Shown here: positions 26,197-35,250 of the stretch, piece after piece
How positions within the stretch are numbered: position 1 is the stretch's first letter
How the letters are laid out: the number at the start of each line of letters is the position of its first letter
Origin: Variovorax sp. PMC12
GTDB taxonomy: Bacteria > Pseudomonadota > Gammaproteobacteria > Burkholderiales > Burkholderiaceae_C
DNA length: 64,000 bases
Direction: 5' to 3'
Assembly: GCF_003019815.1 (NCBI RefSeq)
Contig: NZ_CP027773.1
Location: forward strand, 1,003,001-1,067,000
Made by a program: the position numbers and the translations under genes
Notes under the pieces: model-generated
What the model was told of the DNA's origin: nothing
What the model saw: only the letters and a program-made list of their open reading frames with translations
The model's database searches: none

Positions 26197-27147
26197 TCAG
26201 CGCCGGGGCTTCGGCTTCGATGCGGGCGAGGCCACGGGCGAAGCAACCGGAGAGACGACCTCCATCACGAAATCGATGAACGCGCGCACCTTGGCGGCCG
26301 GCAGGTGGCGTGACGGATAGAGCGCATAGAGCGCAAGCCGCTCGTCGGGCCAGTCGGGAAACAGGTCGACCAGCTCGCCGCTGTCGAGCTGCGGCTGTAT
26401 GCCCACGGCCTTGATTTGCGCCACGCAGATGCCGGCGAGCACGGTTTCCAGCACGGTGCCCGGATCGGTGAGCAGCAGCCGCCCGGTGGTGGGCACCTGC
26501 ACGAGCTTGCGTCCGTGCTGGAACTCCCACGAATAGGGTTGCCCCGTGGCCGGATTGCGCACCTGCAGGCAGGCATGGCCTCCGAGATCAGCCGGCTTCG
26601 CGGGGCGACCATGCCGTGCCAGGTAGGCGGGCGTTGCGACGGTGACGACGCGCGAGTCCATCAGCTTGCGAGCCACCAGCGACGACGACGGCGGCTCGCC
26701 GAAGCGCACGGCGATGTCGAAGCCTTCGGCCACCAGGTCGCCGAGCTGTTCGCGCGCGACCAGTTCCAGCGTGAGTTCGGGGTATTGCGCAAGGAAGCGC
26801 GGCAGGTGGCGCGCCAGCAGAAGGCGTGAGGTGAATGCGTCGGTGTTGACGCGCAGGCGCCCGCGCACCGCGCCGGATGCACCCGACGCGATCGTCACCG
26901 CGTCCTCGATGCCGAGCACCAGCGGATTGATGTTCGCGTAGAGCAGCCGGCCTTCGTCGGTGAGGTTCAGCGAGCGCGTGGTGCGGTCGAAAAGCCGCAC
27001 GCCGATGCGTGCCTCGAGCCGCGCGATGGAGCGGCTCACGCCGGAGGGGGTGAGGCCCAGCGCCGTGGCGGCGTTGGCGAAGCTGCCGCCTTCGACCACG
27101 GCGGCCAGCACGCTGACGTTGGAGAGGAGGCGTCCGTCGAGTGTCAT
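26197..27147 (-). CDS. LysR-family regulator
   Basis: The 316-residue protein has a winged helix-turn-helix (about residues 6-62, Gly-Leu-Thr-Pro-Ser-Gly-Val-Ser-Arg) and a LysR effector domain. The C-terminus is a Ser/Pro/Lys-rich tail. An in-frame ATG 33 bases upstream (27180) is an alternative start; the inner one aligns better with the family. It is divergent from the NmrA-like gene and upstream of the MFS gene on the same strand, so it may regulate either or both. Confidence 0.87.
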   Translation of the reverse strand: MTLDGRLLSNVSVLAAVVEGGSFANAATALGLTPSGVSRSIARLEARIGVRLFDRTTRSLNLTDEGRLLYANINPLVLGIEDAVTIASGASGAVRGRLRVNTDAFTSRLLLARHLPRFLAQYPELTLELVAREQLGDLVAEGFDIAVRFGEPPSSSLVARKLMDSRVVTVATPAYLARHGRPAKPADLGGHACLQVRNPATGQPYSWEFQHGRKLVQVPTTGRLLLTDPGTVLETVLAGICVAQIKAVGIQPQLDSGELVDLFPDWPDERLALYALYPSRHLPAAKVRAFIDFVMEVVSPVASPVASPASKPKPRR

Positions 27148-27272
27148 TGCGCGCGTTTTTGATTGGTGATCAGATGTCATGAATGATATGCCGCTCAGTC
27201 GCTTTACTCAAATATGACCCGTTCCTACCATTCGACCCCATCGTGAATCCACGCATTCGAAAGGAAAGTTTC

Positions 27273-28133
27273 ATGTACGCAATCACCGGTATCACAGGCA
27301 AGGTCGGCGGTGCCGTCGCGCGCAACTTGCTGGCCGCGGGCCAGCCTGTTCGAGCAGTCGTCCGCGACGCGGCCAAGGGCCGCTTCTGGGCCGACCAGGG
27401 CTGCGAGGTCGCCATCGCGGAAATGGAGGACGCGCAGGCGCTCACCCATGCCTTCACCGGCGCGACGGGTGTCTTCGTGCTGCCGCCTTCGCAGTTCGAT
27501 CCGCAGCCCGGGTTTCCCGAGGCGAGGGCGGTGATCGGCGCGGTGCGCCAGGCGCTCGATGCCGCGCGGCCCGCCAGGGCGGTGTGCCTGTCGACCGTGG
27601 GCGCGCAGGCCGCGCAGCCCAACCTGCTGAGCCAGCGCACGCTGATGGAAGAAGCGCTGGCCACGCTGCCGCTGCCGGTGACCTTCCTGCGGCCCGCATG
27701 GTTCCTGGAGAACCTGGCCTGGGACATCGCGCAGGCGCGCGAACAGGGCGTGCTCTCCAGCTATCTGCAACCGTTGGAGCGCGCGGTGCCGATGGTCGCC
27801 ACCGCCGACGTGGGCCGCGTCGCCGCCGAATTGCTGATGCAGCCGGGCGAGCCGCCGCGCATCGTCGAGCTCGAAGGCCCGCAGCGCCTGAGCCAGCACG
27901 ACATCGCGGCTGCGTTGTCGGCGGTGCTGGGCCGCGCGGTGCAGGCGCATGCGGTGCCGCGCGAGACCTGGGGTGCGGTCTTTCTTGCGCAGGGCATGCG
28001 CGACCCGGTGCCGCGCATCCAGATGCTCGACGGCTTCAACGAGGGCTGGATCACCTTCGCGGGCGGCGATGCCGACGTGCGCAAGGGCACCGTCGGCGTG
28101 GCGGACGTGCTCCGCTCGCTGGCGGCGTCCTAA
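27273..28133 (+). CDS. NmrA-like NAD(P)-binding protein
   Basis: The 286-residue protein begins with the atypical-SDR motif Thr-Gly-Ile-Thr-Gly-Lys-Val-Gly-Gly-Ala-Val and continues as an extended SDR-like fold with an Arg-Pro-Ala-Trp-Phe-x-Glu-Asn segment near residue 146. It lacks a Tyr-x3-Lys pair in the usual place, as is typical for NmrA/HSCARG redox sensors and quinone-reductase relatives (QOR2 type). An AAAGGAAAG ribosome site supports the start. It is divergent from a LysR gene and its stop overlaps that of the next LysR gene by four bases. Its role is either NAD(P)H sensing or quinone reduction. Confidence 0.82.
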   Translation: MYAITGITGKVGGAVARNLLAAGQPVRAVVRDAAKGRFWADQGCEVAIAEMEDAQALTHAFTGATGVFVLPPSQFDPQPGFPEARAVIGAVRQALDAARPARAVCLSTVGAQAAQPNLLSQRTLMEEALATLPLPVTFLRPAWFLENLAWDIAQAREQGVLSSYLQPLERAVPMVATADVGRVAAELLMQPGEPPRIVELEGPQRLSQHDIAAALSAVLGRAVQAHAVPRETWGAVFLAQGMRDPVPRIQMLDGFNEGWITFAGGDADVRKGTVGVADVLRSLAAS

Positions 28134-29026
28134 GTCGTCCTGATGGCCTCGGCCTGCATGCGCTCGAACCACTCCGCCACGTACGCCGCCTCCGGCGCGG
28201 CGTCGGGTGACAGGCCGTAGTAGTACCGGTCCAGCGTCATGCGCAGCGCGGGCAGCGGCGACTGCAGCCGACCGGAGGCCAGGTCGTGCGACACCAGGGA
28301 TGTGGGCGCCAGCGCGATGCCCAGCCCGTCGACCGCGGCCTGCAGCACGAAGTGCAGGTGGTCGAACTGCAGCCGGCCGGCGGGCCTCGCGCGCGGCGCG
28401 CCGAACTGCTTCTTCCAGGCGTCCCAGTCGTCCTTGCGCGTCTTGGCCGACAGCAGCACATGAGACGCCAGCGAACGCAGGTCGTCCAGCGGATGGGTCT
28501 TGAAGAGAGAGGGCGCGCCAACGACCAGCACCTCGTCTTTCAGGAAGGGGCGCGCCTTGATGGACGGCGGCCAGCCTTCGCGCCCCCGCCGCACCGCGAT
28601 GTCGAAGCTGTCGACCGCCTGCTCGGGCATCACGGTGCTGGTGACCACCTGCGGCTCGATGTCGGGATATTGCTCGACGAAGGACGGCAGGCGCGGAATG
28701 AGCCAGCGCACCGCGAAAGAAGGGCGCACGTTGATGCGCACCGCGCGCGCCGTGCCCTGTGCCTGCAGCGCCCGCGCCGCCGCGCCGATCTGCGCCAGCG
28801 CCGGCTCGACCTCGGCAAAGAACTGCTGCCCCTCGGCGGTCAGCGCCACCTGGCGGATGCGGCGCTCGAACAGCTCCACGCCCAGGAACTCTTCCAGGCT
28901 CTTGATCTGCCGGCTCACGGCGCTGTGCGTGACATGCAGCTCGAGCGCCGCGCGCGTGAAACTTAGGTGGCGGGCTGCGGCGGCAAAGGCGCGCACGGCG
29001 TTGAGGGGCGGCTCGCGAAACTGCAT
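28130..29026 (-). CDS. LysR-family regulator, GcvA-like subgroup
   Basis: The 298-residue protein opens with Pro-Pro-Leu-Asn-Ala-Val-Arg-Ala-Phe-Ala-Ala-Ala-Ala-Arg-His-Leu-Ser-Phe, the GcvA-type helix-turn-helix entry. An effector domain follows at about residues 90-290. An in-frame ATG seven codons upstream (29047) is possible. It is divergent from the MFS gene starting at 29105 and is the probable regulator of it. Confidence 0.88.
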   Translation of the reverse strand: MQFREPPLNAVRAFAAAARHLSFTRAALELHVTHSAVSRQIKSLEEFLGVELFERRIRQVALTAEGQQFFAEVEPALAQIGAAARALQAQGTARAVRINVRPSFAVRWLIPRLPSFVEQYPDIEPQVVTSTVMPEQAVDSFDIAVRRGREGWPPSIKARPFLKDEVLVVGAPSLFKTHPLDDLRSLASHVLLSAKTRKDDWDAWKKQFGAPRARPAGRLQFDHLHFVLQAAVDGLGIALAPTSLVSHDLASGRLQSPLPALRMTLDRYYYGLSPDAAPEAAYVAEWFERMQAEAIRTT

Positions 29027-29104
29027 GCGTGCAATTTTCTCACGCATGGCCGGCGTTTAAGTCGTTTGTCAGGCACGCGTGGCGCGGCGCACCATCGGCG
29101 CTCG

Positions 29105-30283
29105 ATGTCCAGCTCTCCACCCGCTCCCGCCCCGAATTCCACCGACCTGGATTCCCGCCACGCCGCAATGGCGCTCGGCCTCTCGCTGCCCGCCGACGTG
29201 GTGCTCTACCTGCTGCTGCCGATGTATGCCGACCAGTTCGGCGTGACGCTCGCCGAGGCCGGCATGCTGCTCGCCGCCAACCGGCTGGTGCGCATCGCGG
29301 GCTACGGCTTCGTCGCCCGCTTCTATGCGCGCAACGGCGACCGGCCCACCTGCACCCTGGCTGTCGTGGCGGCCGCGGTCTGCGGGCTCGGCTACGCCAC
29401 GCTGTCGGGCTTCTGGGCGCTGCTGCCGCTGCGGCTGATGTGGGGCCTGTGCTTCGCGGCGCTGAACCTGTCGACGCAGGCGCTGGCCACGGCCGACCCG
29501 CTCGGCGCGGCGCGGCGCAACGGGCGCTCGCGTGCCGTCATCGCGATGGGGCCGGTGCTGGCGCTGCCGCTGGGCGCCTTGCTCGCGCACTGGGTCGGGC
29601 CGCGCGCGATCTTCGGCATCCTCGCGGTGTTCTCGCTGCTCGCCTGCCTGGTCACGCGGCGGCTGCCCTCGGCACCGCATCCCGTGGGCAAGCCTGCGCG
29701 GCGCTTCAAGCGGCCCAACAGCCTGGACGGCTGGTCGTTCATGGAAGGGCTGACGCTGGACGGGCTCTTCATCGTCGGCCTGTCCTACCTCGGCAAGGAT
29801 CTGATGCCGGGGGGCGCGGTGATCGTCGCCGGCGTGCTGATGGCGCTGCGCTACCTGGCGGAGATCCTGCTGAGCCCGGTCGGCGGGCACATGGCGGAGC
29901 GCTTCGGCGCCGAGCGGCTGCTGGTGAGCCTGTCGCTCGTCACGGCCATTGCGCTGGTGGGCTTCGGCCTCGGCTGGCTGTGGAGCTGCGCGGCGCTGAT
30001 CGTGGTGCTGCGCGCCCTGCAGCTGCCGCTGCTGCCGCCCATCGTGGCGCGGCGCACGCCCGGACCGGAGCGTGTGCAGGCGCTGGCCGCGCGATCCGTC
30101 TGGCGCGACATCGGCGCCGGCACCGGGCCGCTGATCGCGGGGTTGCTGCTGCCGGTGGCTTCGCCGCCGTGGATCTACGGCATCGCCGCGCTGCTGCTGG
30201 CGCTCACGGCGCTGGCCTGCGGCTGGAACTCGCCGCCCGTGGCCGCGGATGCGGATGCGGACGCGGCGGGCACCATGGGCTGA
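29105..30283 (+). CDS. MFS transporter
   Basis: The 392-residue protein has about 11-12 membrane segments and a short Ser/Pro-rich N-terminus. The loop 2-3 motif is atypical (Gly-Phe-Val-Ala-Arg-Phe-Tyr-Ala-Arg-Asn-Gly-Asp-Arg). The C-terminus ends in an Asp/Ala repeat. The ATG is 78 bases from the divergent LysR start. It is followed 44 bases later by a PNPOx-like gene. Substrate unknown; an exporter role is assumed from the family. Confidence 0.8.
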   Translation: MSSSPPAPAPNSTDLDSRHAAMALGLSLPADVVLYLLLPMYADQFGVTLAEAGMLLAANRLVRIAGYGFVARFYARNGDRPTCTLAVVAAAVCGLGYATLSGFWALLPLRLMWGLCFAALNLSTQALATADPLGAARRNGRSRAVIAMGPVLALPLGALLAHWVGPRAIFGILAVFSLLACLVTRRLPSAPHPVGKPARRFKRPNSLDGWSFMEGLTLDGLFIVGLSYLGKDLMPGGAVIVAGVLMALRYLAEILLSPVGGHMAERFGAERLLVSLSLVTAIALVGFGLGWLWSCAALIVVLRALQLPLLPPIVARRTPGPERVQALAARSVWRDIGAGTGPLIAGLLLPVASPPWIYGIAALLLALTALACGWNSPPVAADADADAAGTMG

Positions 30284-30327
30284 ACACCAATCCCGTCTTT
30301 CCCCCTTCATCACCTGGAGCTCCCGCA

Positions 30328-30948
30328 ATGACCACGCCGCACGCCATCGAAACCCTGGCGCAGCTCGAAGCCCTGTTCGGCCAGCCCGGCGAAGCCGCGC
30401 TGAAGAAAGAGGTGCCGTACCTGCACCCGGCCTACCGGGCGTTGATCGAGGCGTCTCCCTTTGCCGTGCTCTCGACCATCGGCCCCGGCGGCCTCGACGC
30501 CTCGCCGCGCGGCGACCCGCCGGGCTTCTTCATGGTGCAGGACGAAAACACGCTGCTGATGCCCGAGCGGCGCGGCAACAACCGCATCGACAGCCTGCGC
30601 AACATCGTGGCCGACCCGCGCGTGGCGCTGCTGTTCCTGATTCCCGGCGTGGGCGAGACGCTGCGCGTGAACGGCAGGGCGCGCATCACCGTCGAGCCGC
30701 AGCTGCTGGCCCGCCTCGCAATGGAAGGCAAGCCGCCGCAGTGCGTGATCGAGATCCACGTGGAGACGGTGTTCTTCCAGTGCGCGCGTGCCATCCAGCG
30801 CTCCAGGCTGTGGGAGCCGGTGCCGGCGGATGCGAAGCGCACGGTGCCGACGCCGGGAGCCATTCTTTCGGCGCTGACCGAAGCGGAATTCGATGGCGAG
30901 ACCTACGACAGGGAGCTGCCTGCGAGGCAGAAGGCCACGCTCTACTGA
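30328..30948 (+). CDS. Pyridoxamine 5'-phosphate oxidase-like FMN protein (MSMEG_1061 type)
   Basis: The 206-residue protein shows the split-barrel flavoprotein pattern. A helical lead-in (Tyr-Leu-His-Pro-Ala-Tyr-Arg-Ala-Leu-Ile-Glu) is followed by Ala-Val-Leu-Ser-Thr-Ile-Gly-Pro-Gly-Gly-Leu-Asp-Ala-Ser-Pro-Arg-Gly-Asp and Arg-Gly-Asn-Asn-Arg-Ile-Asp-Ser-Leu-Arg-Asn-Ile. These are the signature segments of the MSMEG_1061 PPOX-type subfamily. It binds FMN or F420-like cofactors. The true reaction is unknown and vitamin B6 oxidation is not implied. It is probably co-transcribed with the preceding MFS gene. Confidence 0.85.
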   Translation: MTTPHAIETLAQLEALFGQPGEAALKKEVPYLHPAYRALIEASPFAVLSTIGPGGLDASPRGDPPGFFMVQDENTLLMPERRGNNRIDSLRNIVADPRVALLFLIPGVGETLRVNGRARITVEPQLLARLAMEGKPPQCVIEIHVETVFFQCARAIQRSRLWEPVPADAKRTVPTPGAILSALTEAEFDGETYDRELPARQKATLY

Positions 30949-30992
30949 GTGTGCCTGTCCGCCGCGCGAACGCCCGAGACGGAAGCCTTCGC

Positions 30993-32291
30993 TCAGGCCC
31001 GCCCGGGCGCCACCGCCTGCTCTGTGCGCGAGTCGTGCCCGATGATCAGCACCAGCACGAAGGCCACCACCGACAGCAGCGCGAGGAAGATCACCGCGTA
31101 GATGTCGTTGCCCATGCGGTCCTTCAGCGCGCCGAAGATCGTCGGGCCGATGTAGCCGCCGAGGTTGCCGATGGAATTGATCCACGCAATGCCTGCCGCC
31201 GCGGCGGTGCCGCTCAGGATGGCGGTGGGCAGCGTCCAGAAGGTGGGCAGTGCGCTGAAGATGCCGAAGGCGGCCAGCGTCACGGCGGCCATCTTGGGCA
31301 CGGGCGAGCTGGTCTCCGCAGCCAGCACCAGGCCCACGAAGATGCACGCCAGCGGAATCAGCAGGAACCACTTGCGCTCCTTGCGCGCATCGGAAGCGCG
31401 CGTCCAGAACAGCATGGCGACGGCGCCGACCAGGTACGGGAACGCGTTGATGAAGCCGATCTGCACATTGCTCAGCCCGCCGAAGCCCTTGATGATCTGC
31501 GGCAGGAAGAAGCTCAGACCGTACAGCGGCACGGTGATGCCCATGTAGACGAAGCCCAGCCCGATCACGCGCGGGTTCAGCAGCGACTGCTTCCAGGAGA
31601 TCTTGTTGATCGACTCGCGGTTCTGGCGCTCGGCGTCCAGCGTGCGCTGCAGCCAGGTGCGTTCTTCGTCGGTGAGCCACTTGGCGTCCTTCGGGCCGTC
31701 GGGCAGGTACATCAGCACGAAGAAGGTCAGGATGAGCGAAGGCACCGCCTCCAGGATGAACAGCCACTGCCAGCCGTGCATGCCGCCGATGCCGTCCATG
31801 TTCAGGATGTAGCCGGAGATGGGCGAGCCGATCACGGTCGAGATGGGAATCGCGAACATGAACCAGCCCACGATGCGCGCGCGGTACGCCGCCGGAAACC
31901 ACAGCGTGATGTAGAAGATCACGCCGGGGAAGAAGCCGGCCTCGGCAATGCCCAGCAGGAAGCGCACCACGTTGAAGCTTGTCGCGCCGCCCACCCAGGC
32001 CTGCGCCGCCGACAGGATGCCCCAGCTGAACATGATGCGGGCAATCCAGCGGCGCGCGCCGAAGCGTTCGAGCGCCATGTTGCTGGGCACCTCGAACAGG
32101 AAGTACGCAAGAAAGAAGATGCCGGCCGCGCTGCCGAACACGGCGGCGGTGAAGCCCAGGTCCTTCGACATGGCCGCGCCGGCAAAGCCGAGGTTCACGC
32201 GGTCGAGGTAGGCGATGAAGTAGCTGATCATCAGCAGCGGCAGAAGCCGCCAGCTGATCTTCGAGATGGTTCTCTGTTCGACGGGGTTCAT
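30993..32291 (-). CDS. ACS-family MFS transporter (anion:cation symporter)
   Basis: The 432-residue protein has 12 membrane segments and the ACS-family entry Leu-Leu-Pro-Leu-Leu-Met-Ile-Ser-Tyr-Phe-Ile-Ala-Tyr-Leu-Asp-Arg-Val-Asn-Leu-Gly-Phe-Ala. A Phe-Glu-Val-Pro-Ser-Asn segment follows near residue 66. Relatives import phthalate, tartrate, 4-hydroxyphenylacetate and similar organic anions, so this one is probably an importer, unlike most MFS proteins in the window. A GGAG ribosome site precedes the ATG. It runs downstream of the M48 peptidase gene (53-base gap) but a functional link is not obvious. Confidence 0.9.
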   Translation of the reverse strand: MNPVEQRTISKISWRLLPLLMISYFIAYLDRVNLGFAGAAMSKDLGFTAAVFGSAAGIFFLAYFLFEVPSNMALERFGARRWIARIMFSWGILSAAQAWVGGATSFNVVRFLLGIAEAGFFPGVIFYITLWFPAAYRARIVGWFMFAIPISTVIGSPISGYILNMDGIGGMHGWQWLFILEAVPSLILTFFVLMYLPDGPKDAKWLTDEERTWLQRTLDAERQNRESINKISWKQSLLNPRVIGLGFVYMGITVPLYGLSFFLPQIIKGFGGLSNVQIGFINAFPYLVGAVAMLFWTRASDARKERKWFLLIPLACIFVGLVLAAETSSPVPKMAAVTLAAFGIFSALPTFWTLPTAILSGTAAAAGIAWINSIGNLGGYIGPTIFGALKDRMGNDIYAVIFLALLSVVAFVLVLIIGHDSRTEQAVAPGRA

Positions 32292-32344
32292 GGTTGTCTC
32301 CGGTGTTGTGTGGATTGGTTTTTGTGGAGGCTGTCGCTGCGGTG

Positions 32345-34222
32345 TCAGTGGTGGGGTGATGGCTCCCGCTGCTGCTGTTGCTGTTGTGCCCGCATGACCT
32401 GGTGCCGCTGCCAGTAGTGGCCGGCCGCGGCCTTGAAGTGTTCCTTCTGCTTGCCCAGGCCGCCCAGCTTGACCTTGGTGGTGCGCGCGCCGCCGAGTGT
32501 GCGCTTGTCGTGGTGGGTGACGATGAGGGTGTCGCCGAAGCTGCTGTCCTTGTAGGTCAGGCCCTTGACCTCGTCCCACGGAATCGGCGCGGCGCCGTCG
32601 GCGCTCGGGTGCAGGCCGCTGTAGCTCACGTCGATGCGGTTGCCGTTCTTCAGCGCAAAGCTGACCGGCGGAAAGTGGCGCAGCACCACGGCGCGCTCTT
32701 CTTCGGTTGCCGGCTCGTAGCGGTAGGCGAGGCTGAGCTCGTGGTTCTGGGCGAAGCGCTGCTCGTACTCGCTCCACATGCGCTGCTCGATGGCGCCGGC
32801 GGTCTCGATGAAGTCGGCCCACGAGGCCTGCGGCGCGGCGGCGACGATGGCGCCGTAGGCGGTCTCGGGCACGTGGTGGCCGACGTTGCGCATGCGCTCC
32901 AGCAGCGGCGGATGGCTGTCGTAGGGGTGCGGAACGCCGGCGGTCTTCATGGCCTCGATGAAGTCTTCCGAGCCGGCATACGGCGGCAGTCCGGCCGCCA
33001 CGAAGCCGGCGATGCCCAGCGCGCCGTCGTGCCGGCGGTCATGCTCGAACAGCCTGCGCTCGACGTCGTTGCGGTAGCTGGCGTAGGCGGAAATCTTGAT
33101 CAGCGACTGCACGATGGCACTGGGCGCCGTGAGGCCGGCGGCCACGCGGTCTGCCCTGTGCTCGCGCTCGCGGCTGTCGCGTGCAAGGGCGAACGCGAAG
33201 ATCATGCGGTACAGCCGCAGCAGGTAGTGCGCCACGATGGTCAGGCCGGCGCCGCGCATCTTCCGGGTGTACTGGTCGAACTGCAGCAGCTTGGGGCCGA
33301 GCGCCGCGCTGCTGCGGGTGTCGCCGCCGCCCAGGTGGGCCAGCTCATGCGCCAGCACCGCGTCGGCTTCGGTCTGGTCGAGCACGCGCAGCAGCGGAAT
33401 GCTCACGAACAGCGTGCGGCCTTGCAGCGCTTGGCCGCGCACTTCGCAGGGTGCCTCGGTCACGAAGAAGTTGGTGTCGATACCCGCCACGATCTGGTCG
33501 GGCGGCGCGGTCTGAACGCGGGCGGCCAGCTGGCGGATGCGCTCCCACAGGCGCGGTGCATCGGCCTCGGCGACCAGCTCGCCCTCGATCTCGTTGTCGG
33601 AGGGCAGCTTCTTGAACAGCGTGTAGACGGCATAGAACACGGCCGCCGCTGCCGCAATGCCCGCGATGGCGATCAGCTTGATGTAGTAGCTGTGCCAGAA
33701 ATAGGCGGTGACCCAGAACGACAGCCACACCAGCATGGCGCCCTGCAGCACGACCTCGACGGCGCTCGACACCGTCATCAGCCGCCAGCCTGCGACGAAG
33801 CTGGCATAGCGCAGGCCGCGGTTGGCAAAGGCCAGCGCGCCCAGCACCAGCGCCGCCGCGAGCAGCGCGGCGCCGAGCCCGATGGTCCAGATGGCGGCGC
33901 GGTCGGCCCTGTGGAACTGCCACTGCATCGAATAGGGGCTGCAGACCTTGTCGTGGAAGTTCCTGTCTTCGGGCGACGTGGCGTCGCAGGCCTTGGAAAG
34001 CGGATGCGAGCGATAGAAGGCGGTGGCCTCGGCCTTGTCCTCGGGCGAAAGCCGGGCGTCGCCGGCGATGCGCTTTTCTATCGATTGAAGGAAGGCCGTG
34101 TCCTGCGAGCGCAGGGCGTATTCGGTGAAGACCAGCGTCGCGGCCGGAATGGCGAAGAGCGACACCAGCGTCAGCGCGAACACGCGCAAGAGATCGGTGC
34201 GGATCGTGCGGGCAAGAGCCAT
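32345..34222 (-). CDS. M48-family membrane zinc metallopeptidase
   Basis: The 625-residue protein has hydrophobic segments near residues 10-34, 110-134, 150-175 and 180-202. A cytoplasmic-type M48 domain follows with the zinc site His292-Glu293-Leu-Ala-His296 and third ligand Glu354 in Glu-His-Arg-Ala-Asp. It differs from HtpX (about 290 residues) in its long N-terminus with two Cys, and in an extra C-terminal domain that looks like a PH/beta module (about residues 525-605). The C-terminal tail has a run of six Gln. Its likely role is quality control of membrane proteins. Full set of zinc residues present. Confidence 0.88.
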   Translation of the reverse strand: MALARTIRTDLLRVFALTLVSLFAIPAATLVFTEYALRSQDTAFLQSIEKRIAGDARLSPEDKAEATAFYRSHPLSKACDATSPEDRNFHDKVCSPYSMQWQFHRADRAAIWTIGLGAALLAAALVLGALAFANRGLRYASFVAGWRLMTVSSAVEVVLQGAMLVWLSFWVTAYFWHSYYIKLIAIAGIAAAAAVFYAVYTLFKKLPSDNEIEGELVAEADAPRLWERIRQLAARVQTAPPDQIVAGIDTNFFVTEAPCEVRGQALQGRTLFVSIPLLRVLDQTEADAVLAHELAHLGGGDTRSSAALGPKLLQFDQYTRKMRGAGLTIVAHYLLRLYRMIFAFALARDSREREHRADRVAAGLTAPSAIVQSLIKISAYASYRNDVERRLFEHDRRHDGALGIAGFVAAGLPPYAGSEDFIEAMKTAGVPHPYDSHPPLLERMRNVGHHVPETAYGAIVAAAPQASWADFIETAGAIEQRMWSEYEQRFAQNHELSLAYRYEPATEEERAVVLRHFPPVSFALKNGNRIDVSYSGLHPSADGAAPIPWDEVKGLTYKDSSFGDTLIVTHHDKRTLGGARTTKVKLGGLGKQKEHFKAAAGHYWQRHQVMRAQQQQQQREPSPHH

Positions 34223-34421
34223 CGATAACTTCTCCTGGAAAGCGATTGCTGTGTTTCGTTATGGGGCGGTCCGGGGAAGCCGATAGCGTAGCGGGCGCGG
34301 CGCATGGAGTGAAGCGCCGCATGCGTCAAGCGGCCGCCGACACCGACCAGCTACCGAATAAGGTTATCGCTTTTGAATACTTCCGCGCTCCGGGGCGCAG
34401 GTATAGCCTTCGTGCTCGCCC

Positions 34422-35219
34422 ATGGCTGTCACCTCCGTCACTCCCTCCGTTTCTTCGTCCCGCACCGGCCCGTCTCCGGTCGCATGGATCGCCGGTGTCG
34501 GCGCCAGCGCCGGCCTGGGTGCCGCACTGGCGCGGCGCTTCGCGGCCGAAGGTTTCATCGTCGCGCTGACCGGGCGCACGCAGGCCCAGCTCGATGCGGT
34601 GGCCGCGGAAATCGTGGCGTCCGGCGGGCGCGCGCATGCGTTCGCGGGCGACGTGGCGAGCGAGGCCGAGATCCACGGCATTGCGCAGAAGGCAAGGGCG
34701 CTGGGGCCGCTCACCGTGGCCATCTTCAATGCCGCGAGCGCGGTGCGCGCGCCGACGCTGGAGCTTTCCGTCGAGCAGTTCACGCAGGCCTGGCGCACCA
34801 GCGCGCTGGGCGGTTTCATCTTCGGGCACGAGGCCTTGCGCGGCCTGCTGGCCAACAGCTTCGAGGCTTCCGGCTCGCAAGGGCGCGGCACCTTGCTTTT
34901 CACCGGCGCCACCGCGGCGCTGCGCGGCAAGCCGCCGTTCGCGGCCTTCGCGGCAGCCAAGGCCGCCTTGCGTTCGCTGAGCCAGAGCCTGGCGCGCGAG
35001 TTCGGCCCGCAGGGCGTGCACGTGGCGCATGTGGTGATCGACGGCGGCATCGACGGCGAGCGGCTGCGCACCGGCGCGCCGCAGCGCGTGGCGCAGGCCG
35101 GCGGCGACGGCCTGCTGCAGCTCGAGGCCATCGCCGAAAGTTACTGGCAGCTGCATGTGCAGCACCGCAGTGCGTGGACGCAGGAACTCGACCTGCGCCC
35201 CTTCAAGGAGCCGTTTTGA
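34422..35219 (+). CDS. SDR-fold protein lacking the catalytic tyrosine
   Basis: The 265-residue protein has the SDR cofactor loop Gly-Val-Gly-Ala-Ser-Ala-Gly-Leu-Gly (residues 25-33), an Arg at 52 that suggests NADP(H), and Asn-Ala-Ala-Ser where Asn-Asn-Ala-Gly is usual. The Tyr-x3-Lys pair reads Phe176-Ala-Ala-Ala-Lys180, and the Ser position is replaced by Ala/Thr (Thr-Gly-Ala-Thr). Classical hydride-transfer chemistry is therefore doubtful, though this Phe form recurs in a recognisable SDR branch. The gene heads a cluster with a CmcJ/NvfI-type enzyme and an LLM monooxygenase. Confidence 0.85.
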   Translation: MAVTSVTPSVSSSRTGPSPVAWIAGVGASAGLGAALARRFAAEGFIVALTGRTQAQLDAVAAEIVASGGRAHAFAGDVASEAEIHGIAQKARALGPLTVAIFNAASAVRAPTLELSVEQFTQAWRTSALGGFIFGHEALRGLLANSFEASGSQGRGTLLFTGATAALRGKPPFAAFAAAKAALRSLSQSLAREFGPQGVHVAHVVIDGGIDGERLRTGAPQRVAQAGGDGLLQLEAIAESYWQLHVQHRSAWTQELDLRPFKEPF

Positions 35220-35250
35220 TCAAGGCAACAAACAGCAGGAGCCAGACCGA

